This document shows, piece by piece, positions 59,654 to 64,000 of a stretch of DNA of 64,000 bases. The notes beneath the pieces were generated by a model. That model saw only the letters and a program-made list of their open reading frames with translations. It ran no database searches and was not told where the DNA came from. Origin of the DNA: Modicisalibacter xianhensis (GTDB lineage Bacteria; Pseudomonadota; Gammaproteobacteria; Pseudomonadales; Halomonadaceae); NCBI RefSeq assembly GCF_900113605.1, contig NZ_FOPY01000005.1:62001-126000 (forward strand), written 5' to 3'. A program made the translations under genes and the position numbers. How positions within the stretch are numbered: the first letter of the stretch is position 1; every line of letters starts with the position of its first letter.

Positions 59654-59781
59654 ACGCTACTCCCACCATTTCACGATTCGCTCGGCACTTTACACGCAAA
59701 GCCCATGAGCGACCAGCCACGTTACTGCGTCAGCCGGTCGCAGACGTTGAACGCATGCCCCACCCTCGACCTGAGTCACAT

Positions 59782-59809
59782 TTGCCCGACCCGTCACGCT
59801 TGCTATGAT
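59782..59809 (+). promoter_or_regulatory. Candidate sigma-70 promoter of the LexA-like gene
   Basis: TTGCCC at 59782-59787 and TATGAT at 59804-59809 are 16 bp apart and point to the S24 peptidase gene, giving a leader of about 105 bases. Confidence 0.55.
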
Positions 59810-59810
59810 G

Positions 59811-59826
59811 CTGGCTTCATCGTCAG
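59811..59826. promoter_or_regulatory. SOS-box-like CTG-N10-CAG at the promoter
   Basis: CTG-N10-CAG with exact LexA spacing starts 1 base after the -10 element of the preceding promoter. The inner bases are a poor match to the usual alternating TA, so this is a weak candidate whose main support is its position. Confidence 0.3.
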
Positions 59827-59923
59827 GAATCGCTTCAAGGATCGATGCTCGTGGTGGCAGCAGGCCCGCACAGGACACCGCTACTTCCGACCCACCCGGC
59901 GCGGTTCCCAAGGGGAGAAGGTC

Positions 59924-60397
59924 ATGCCGCAAACGACTCCGCACTACCTGCATCGTCTGCCCAACCTGCCGCTGATCGATGGCGCCTGGGAAGAGATCGA
60001 CGCCACGGATCTCGTCGAGATTCCCTTGCTGGGCCTGGTCACCGCCGGCCTGCCGATCGAGGCCTGTCCAGACGAAAGCAGCGTCAGGATTCCCTCGCGC
60101 ATGGTGCGGCGCAACACCTACGCCCTGCGGGTGCGTGGCAACTCGATGATCGACTGCAATATCCATGATGGCGACGTGATCATCATCGAACGCTACGAGT
60201 CGGCCGAGAACGGCGAGACAGCCGTGGTAATGATCAACAATCAGGAAGTCACGCTGAAGAAGCTCTACATCGACAAGTCGGGCGTGCGCCTGCAACCGGC
60301 CAACGACACCATGGAGCCGATCTACCTGAAGAACGACGACGTTCAGGTGCTGGGGCTGGTGATGGGCGTCATGCGCCAACCCAGCGTTGCCGCCTGA
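59924..60397 (+). CDS. LexA-like S24 autoprotease without a DNA-binding domain
   Basis: 157 residues matching the C-terminal protease half of LexA. The scissile-type Ala41-Gly42 lies in GLVTAGLP, the nucleophile Ser74 in RGNSMIDCNIHDGD, and the general-base Lys112 in EVTLKKLY. There is no helix-turn-helix before the cleavage site, only ~35 residues, so it is UmuD-sized and LexA-like in sequence. It could be self-cleaving, a partner for another regulator, or a UmuD analogue; no polymerase gene is adjacent. AGGGGAGAAGG precedes the ATG. It overlaps the next start by one base. Confidence 0.85.
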   Translation: MPQTTPHYLHRLPNLPLIDGAWEEIDATDLVEIPLLGLVTAGLPIEACPDESSVRIPSRMVRRNTYALRVRGNSMIDCNIHDGDVIIIERYESAENGETAVVMINNQEVTLKKLYIDKSGVRLQPANDTMEPIYLKNDDVQVLGLVMGVMRQPSVAA

Positions 60398-61011
60398 TGT
60401 CCTATCCCATCCCGCGCCTTGAGGAAGGCGAGCTTCACGTCGCCGACATCGAGATCGAGCGCAGCCGTTTCATCGCCTGGGTGTGCCATGCGCCGGAGAC
60501 GGCGCATTTCGAGACTCTGCTGGAACGAGCCAGGTCGACCTATCCGGATGCCAGTCACCATTGCAGCGCCTTCGTGGCCGGCCCGCCCGGCGAGCAGACC
60601 GCCATCGGCTTCTCCGATGACGGCGAGCCCGGCGGCACTGCCGGCCGGCCAATGTTTCAGGTGCTCGACGGCGCGGCCATCGGCCAGATCGGCTGTGTGG
60701 TGACGCGCTATTTCGGCGGCACCAAGCTGGGTACCGGCGGATTGGTACGCGCCTATTCCCAGGCCGTGCAGAAAGCCCTCGAGACCTTGCCGCTGACCGA
60801 ATACACCGAGCGTCGCCCGGTCAGGCTGCACCTCGACTTCGCCGGCGAGGCAGAAGCCCGCCACTGGCTCGCCGGCCAGGCCATCCCCGTCGACGCCGCC
60901 GATTACGACGGCAGCGGCGTCACCCTCACCGTCGGCTGGCCAAGCGACGAGCCGGTCGACCTCACCCCGCTCGAAGCCCGGCTCAAGGGCAATATCGCCC
61001 GCCTCGGCTGA
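60397..61011 (+). CDS. YigZ/IMPACT family protein
   Basis: 204-residue cytoplasmic protein of the UPF0029/IMPACT family with segments SRFIAWVCH, HHCSAFVAG, SDDGEPGGTAGRPM and YFGGTKLGTGGLVRAYSQAV. The N-terminal domain has the ribosomal S5 domain 2-like fold and the C-terminal ~70 residues an EF-G-V-like fold. YigZ is thought to bind nucleic acids or act in translation control, but its role is unproved. ATG overlaps the previous stop (TGATG). Confidence 0.93.
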   Translation: MSYPIPRLEEGELHVADIEIERSRFIAWVCHAPETAHFETLLERARSTYPDASHHCSAFVAGPPGEQTAIGFSDDGEPGGTAGRPMFQVLDGAAIGQIGCVVTRYFGGTKLGTGGLVRAYSQAVQKALETLPLTEYTERRPVRLHLDFAGEAEARHWLAGQAIPVDAADYDGSGVTLTVGWPSDEPVDLTPLEARLKGNIARLG

Positions 61012-61048
61012 TACCCTGCAAGGCACGCCCTGCCACGGCCATCACTCG

Positions 61049-62371
61049 TCATCCCAGGTACTTGATCATGACGCCGGCCGCCACGGCCGAGCCGATGACC
61101 CCCGCCACGTTCGGCCCCATGGCATGCATCAGCAGGAAGTTGTGCGGGTGGTATTCCAGGCCGATCTTGTTGGAGACACGTGCCGCCATGGGCACGGCCG
61201 AGACCCCGGCCGAGCCGATCAGCGGATTGATCGGCATCTTGCTCACGCGGTTCATCAGCTTGGCCATCAGCACGCCACAGGCCGTCCCGATGCCGAAGGC
61301 GACGATACCCAGGCCGAGGATGCCCAGCGTCTCGATGGCCAGGAAACGATCCGCCATCAGCTTGGAGCCCACCGACAGGCCGAGGAAGATGGTCACGATG
61401 TTGATCAGCGCATTCTGGGCGGTGTCGGACAGCCGCTCGACCACGCCGCATTCGCGCATCAGGTTGCCGAAGCAGAACATCCCCAGCAGCGGCGCGGCAT
61501 CGGGCAGGAACAGCACGACCAGGATCAGCAGCACCAGCGGAAAGCAGATCTTCTCGACCTTGGAGACCGGGCGCAGCTGCTTCATGACGATACGCCGCTC
61601 ATCGTCGTTGGTCAGGGCACGCATGATCGGTGGCTGGATCAACGGCACCAGCGCCATGTAGGAGTACGACGCCACCGCGATCGCCCCGAGCAGCTCCGGT
61701 GCCAGCAGGCTGGAGACATAGATCGAGGTCGGCCCGTCGGCACCGCCGATGATGCCGATGGCCGCCGCCTGGGACAGCGTGAAGTCCATCCAGCCCAGGG
61801 CCGTGAAGCCCACCGCCCCGAGCAGGGTGGCAAAGATGCCGAACTGCGCGGCGGCACCCAGGAACAGGGTACGCGGATTGGCCAGCAGCGGACCGAAATC
61901 GGTCATCGCCCCGACGCCCATGAAGATCACCAGCGGCGCGATGCCCGAGGCGATGGCCACACTGTAGAAGTTGTACAGCATGCCATGGGTAAACCCGGCA
62001 TCCATGGCCACGTCGTTGGCGGCGCGGATCAGTGCCGGCGAGGTGTCGCCATGCAGTACTTCACCGATCTGGTGACGCCAGGCCTCGAGGCCCGCCGTGG
62101 CATCAAGCCCCATCTCGAGCGCGGCCGCGAGCTGTTCGAGCACGGCGGGGCGCCCCAGGTGGGCGGCCTGTTCGGCGGCCGAGAGCGCCAGCCCGGCTTC
62201 GGGAATGTTGGCGAGAATGCCACCGAAGCCGATCGGCACCAGCAGCAGCGGTTCGAACTTCTTGTTGATGGCCAGGAACAGCAGCAACAGACCGACGACG
62301 ATCATCACCGCCTGGCCGATACTGAGGTTGTAGAGCCCCGAGCCGTACCAGAGTGTCAGCAGTTTATCCAT
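61049..62371 (-). CDS. oadB: Sodium-pumping oxaloacetate decarboxylase, beta subunit
   Basis: Inner-membrane subunit that carries out decarboxylation of carboxybiotin coupled to outward Na+ transport. 440 residues, many membrane helices. Family segments: [21 protein letters not shown] with the functional Asp in GAMTDFGP (about residue 206), [12 protein letters not shown] and the C-terminal [23 protein letters not shown]. It lies 12 bp downstream of oadA. Closely related malonate or methylmalonyl-CoA pumps are less likely given the adjacent alpha subunit. Confidence 0.95.
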   Translation of the reverse strand: MDKLLTLWYGSGLYNLSIGQAVMIVVGLLLLFLAINKKFEPLLLVPIGFGGILANIPEAGLALSAAEQAAHLGRPAVLEQLAAALEMGLDATAGLEAWRHQIGEVLHGDTSPALIRAANDVAMDAGFTHGMLYNFYSVAIASGIAPLVIFMGVGAMTDFGPLLANPRTLFLGAAAQFGIFATLLGAVGFTALGWMDFTLSQAAAIGIIGGADGPTSIYVSSLLAPELLGAIAVASYSYMALVPLIQPPIMRALTNDDERRIVMKQLRPVSKVEKICFPLVLLILVVLFLPDAAPLLGMFCFGNLMRECGVVERLSDTAQNALINIVTIFLGLSVGSKLMADRFLAIETLGILGLGIVAFGIGTACGVLMAKLMNRVSKMPINPLIGSAGVSAVPMAARVSNKIGLEYHPHNFLLMHAMGPNVAGVIGSAVAAGVMIKYLG

Positions 62372-62383
62372 GTAGCGGCGTCC

Positions 62384-64000
62384 TCAAAGCACGATCAGCG
62401 TATCGCCCACGGATACACTGTCGCCTTCCTTGACCTTGACCTCGGACACCGTGCCGGCGGCACTGGCACGCACTTCGGTTTCCATCTTCATGGCCTCGAG
62501 GATGATCACCACATCGCCTTCGGCGACGCTGTCACCCGGCGTGACGTTGACCTTGAAGATGTTGCCGGCCAGCGGCGCGGTCACCGTCTCGCCAGACGAC
62601 GGTGCCGAGCCCTCGTCGCGGGAGACCGCCGAGGTCTGGCTGGCGGACTCGCCGCTGGCCTGGACCTGGCTGATGTCGCCGCCTTCCACCACTTCGACCA
62701 CGTACGCCTTGCCGTTGACGGTGACGGTGTAGGTTTCCAGCCCATGCGCCGGCTCGGCCGGGGCGGTCGAGCGAGCCGATGGCTGCGCGGCGGCCTGCGT
62801 GTCGGGCGCCTGGGGCGCCGGCTCGAAGGCCTCGGGATTGTCACGGTTCTTGAGGAACTTGAGCCCGATCTGCGGAAACAGGGCATAGGTGAGCACGTCA
62901 TCGATCTCGCGTTCGCCCGCTTCCAGGCGGATGCCTTCGTCGCGCGCCTTGCCGCGCAACTCGTCCTGCAGGCGCTCCAGTTCAGGAGACAGGTTGTCCG
63001 CCGGGCGCACGGTAATCGGCTCGCCCCCCTCCAGCACACGCTGCTGGAGGTCCTTGTTGAAGGGCGCCGGGGCGGCACCGTATTCGCCCTTGAGCAGTGC
63101 CTGGACCTCCTTGGAGATCGACTTGTAGCGCTCGCCCATCATCACGTTCATGACCGCCTGGGTGCCCACGATCTGCGATGTCGGGGTGACCAGCGGGATG
63201 TACCCCAGATCCTCGCGCACCTTGGGAATCTCGTTGAGCACGTCGTCGAGCTTGTCGCCGGCCCCCTGCTCCTTGAGCTGGTTTTCCATGTTGGTGAGCA
63301 TGCCGCCCGGCACCTGGGCGAGCAGGATGCGCGAGTCGATGCCCTTGAGCGAGCCTTCGAAGGCCGCGTACTTCTTGCGCACCTCGCGGAAGTAAGCAGC
63401 GATGTCCTCGAGCAGCGCCAGGTCGAGCCCGGTATCGCGCTCGGTCTCCTTCATGATCGCCACCACCGACTCGGTGGGGCTGTGACCGTAGGTCATCGAC
63501 ATCGAGGAGATGGCAGTGTCGACGTTATCGATGCCCGCCTCCACGGCCTTGAGGATGGTCGCCGTGGACAGGCCGGTGGTGGCATGGCACTGCATGTGCA
63601 CGGGAATCGACAACTGCTGCTTGAGGCGCGACACCAACTCGTAAGCGGTGTACGGTGTGAGCAGGCCGGCCATGTCCTTGATGGCGATGGAGTGCGCGCC
63701 CATCGCCTCGATGCGCCGGGCCAGCTCGACCCAGCCTTCGAGCGTGTGCACCGGGCTGACGGTGTAGGAAATGGTGCCCTGGGCATGACCTTCCTGCTTG
63801 ATCACCGCCTGCAGCGCCCGCTCGAGGTTGCGCGGGTCGTTCATGGCATCGAAGACGCGGAACACATCGACGCCATTGGCGCGCGCACGCTCGACGAACT
63901 TGTCCACCACGTCATCGGCGTAATGACGATAGCCGAGCAGGTTCTGGCCTCGCAGCAGCATCTGCTGGCGTGTGTTGGGCATCGCCTCCTTGAGCGCCCG
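62384..64000 (-). CDS. oadA: Oxaloacetate decarboxylase alpha subunit (5' end beyond the window)
   Basis: The N-terminal part lies past base 64000; the visible ~538 residues cover most of the carboxyltransferase TIM barrel ([37 protein letters not shown] metal site) and the conserved PYC/OADA domain, then a Pro/Ala linker and a biotin carrier domain with the biotinylated Lys in EAMKMETEV. It transfers the carboxyl of oxaloacetate to biotin, feeding oadB. The small gamma subunit gene, usually upstream of oadA, would be outside the window. Confidence 0.96.
   Translation of the reverse strand, partial: RALKEAMPNTRQQMLLRGQNLLGYRHYADDVVDKFVERARANGVDVFRVFDAMNDPRNLERALQAVIKQEGHAQGTISYTVSPVHTLEGWVELARRIEAMGAHSIAIKDMAGLLTPYTAYELVSRLKQQLSIPVHMQCHATTGLSTATILKAVEAGIDNVDTAISSMSMTYGHSPTESVVAIMKETERDTGLDLALLEDIAAYFREVRKKYAAFEGSLKGIDSRILLAQVPGGMLTNMENQLKEQGAGDKLDDVLNEIPKVREDLGYIPLVTPTSQIVGTQAVMNVMMGERYKSISKEVQALLKGEYGAAPAPFNKDLQQRVLEGGEPITVRPADNLSPELERLQDELRGKARDEGIRLEAGEREIDDVLTYALFPQIGLKFLKNRDNPEAFEPAPQAPDTQAAAQPSARSTAPAEPAHGLETYTVTVNGKAYVVEVVEGGDISQVQASGESASQTSAVSRDEGSAPSSGETVTAPLAGNIFKVNVTPGDSVAEGDVVIILEAMKMETEVRASAAGTVSEVKVKEGDSVSVGDTLIVL

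Overview
The window is GC-rich chromosomal DNA from a gammaproteobacterium. It is most likely a member of the Halomonadaceae (Halomonas/Chromohalobacter-like), judged from protein style, from the gene orders ccmABCDEFGHI-smc-zipA-ligA, guaB-guaA, glrK-qseG-glrR and yciO/rnmAM/yciB/yciI, and from sodium-linked carboxylate metabolism. The genus is inference; no rRNA or tRNA gene is present to test it.

Layout. 1-8.4 kb: a secreted HExxH protein, a PEP-mutase-type oxaloacetate decarboxylase, a stand-alone methionine aminopeptidase, a small outer-membrane protein behind a candidate FNR/Anr promoter, and a LysR-controlled set of two pirins, an isochorismatase-like hydrolase and a monooxygenase-fold membrane protein. 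8.4-12.8 kb: an accessory zone with a RhuM-Fic protein, a DUF1289 pair, a decayed glutathione S-transferase, a D-amino-acid dehydrogenase-like flavoprotein and a scrambled, decayed second copy of pieces of the preceding genes. 12.9-17.8 kb: one AT-rich gene for a 1623-residue P-loop (STAND-like) ATPase with a long helical middle and a C-terminal PLD-like domain, inserted next to the 3' end of guaA; it is the best candidate in the window for an undescribed, probably anti-phage, system.

18-21.3 kb: purine genes guaB-guaA. 21.4-26.2 kb: a TonB-dependent siderophore receptor and a FhuF-type reductase, each behind a Fur-box-like site, flanking xseA. 26.2-31 kb: glrK-qseG-glrR and, upstream of it, an 828-bp gene-free stretch holding a sigma-54-type promoter, two palindromes resembling GlrR sites and an orphan terminator, which together suggest a GlmY-like regulated small RNA. 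31-41 kb: argA, a DUF47-pit phosphate pair, a CYTH protein, a voltage-gated-type K+ channel, yciO, rnmAM, yciB, yciI and mnmC, with a cluster of three DnaA-box matches before mnmC.

41-45 kb: a CitA/CitB-type two-component system divergent from a 2-hydroxycarboxylate:Na+ symporter. 45-60 kb: ligA, zipA, smc and the complete cytochrome c maturation operon. 60-64 kb: a LexA-like autoprotease without a DNA-binding domain, a YigZ/IMPACT protein, and oadB-oadA (oadA runs off the window end). The Na+-driven carboxylate importer, the Na+-pumping oxaloacetate decarboxylase and the soluble decarboxylase at the start fit together as citrate/malate and sodium metabolism of a halophile.
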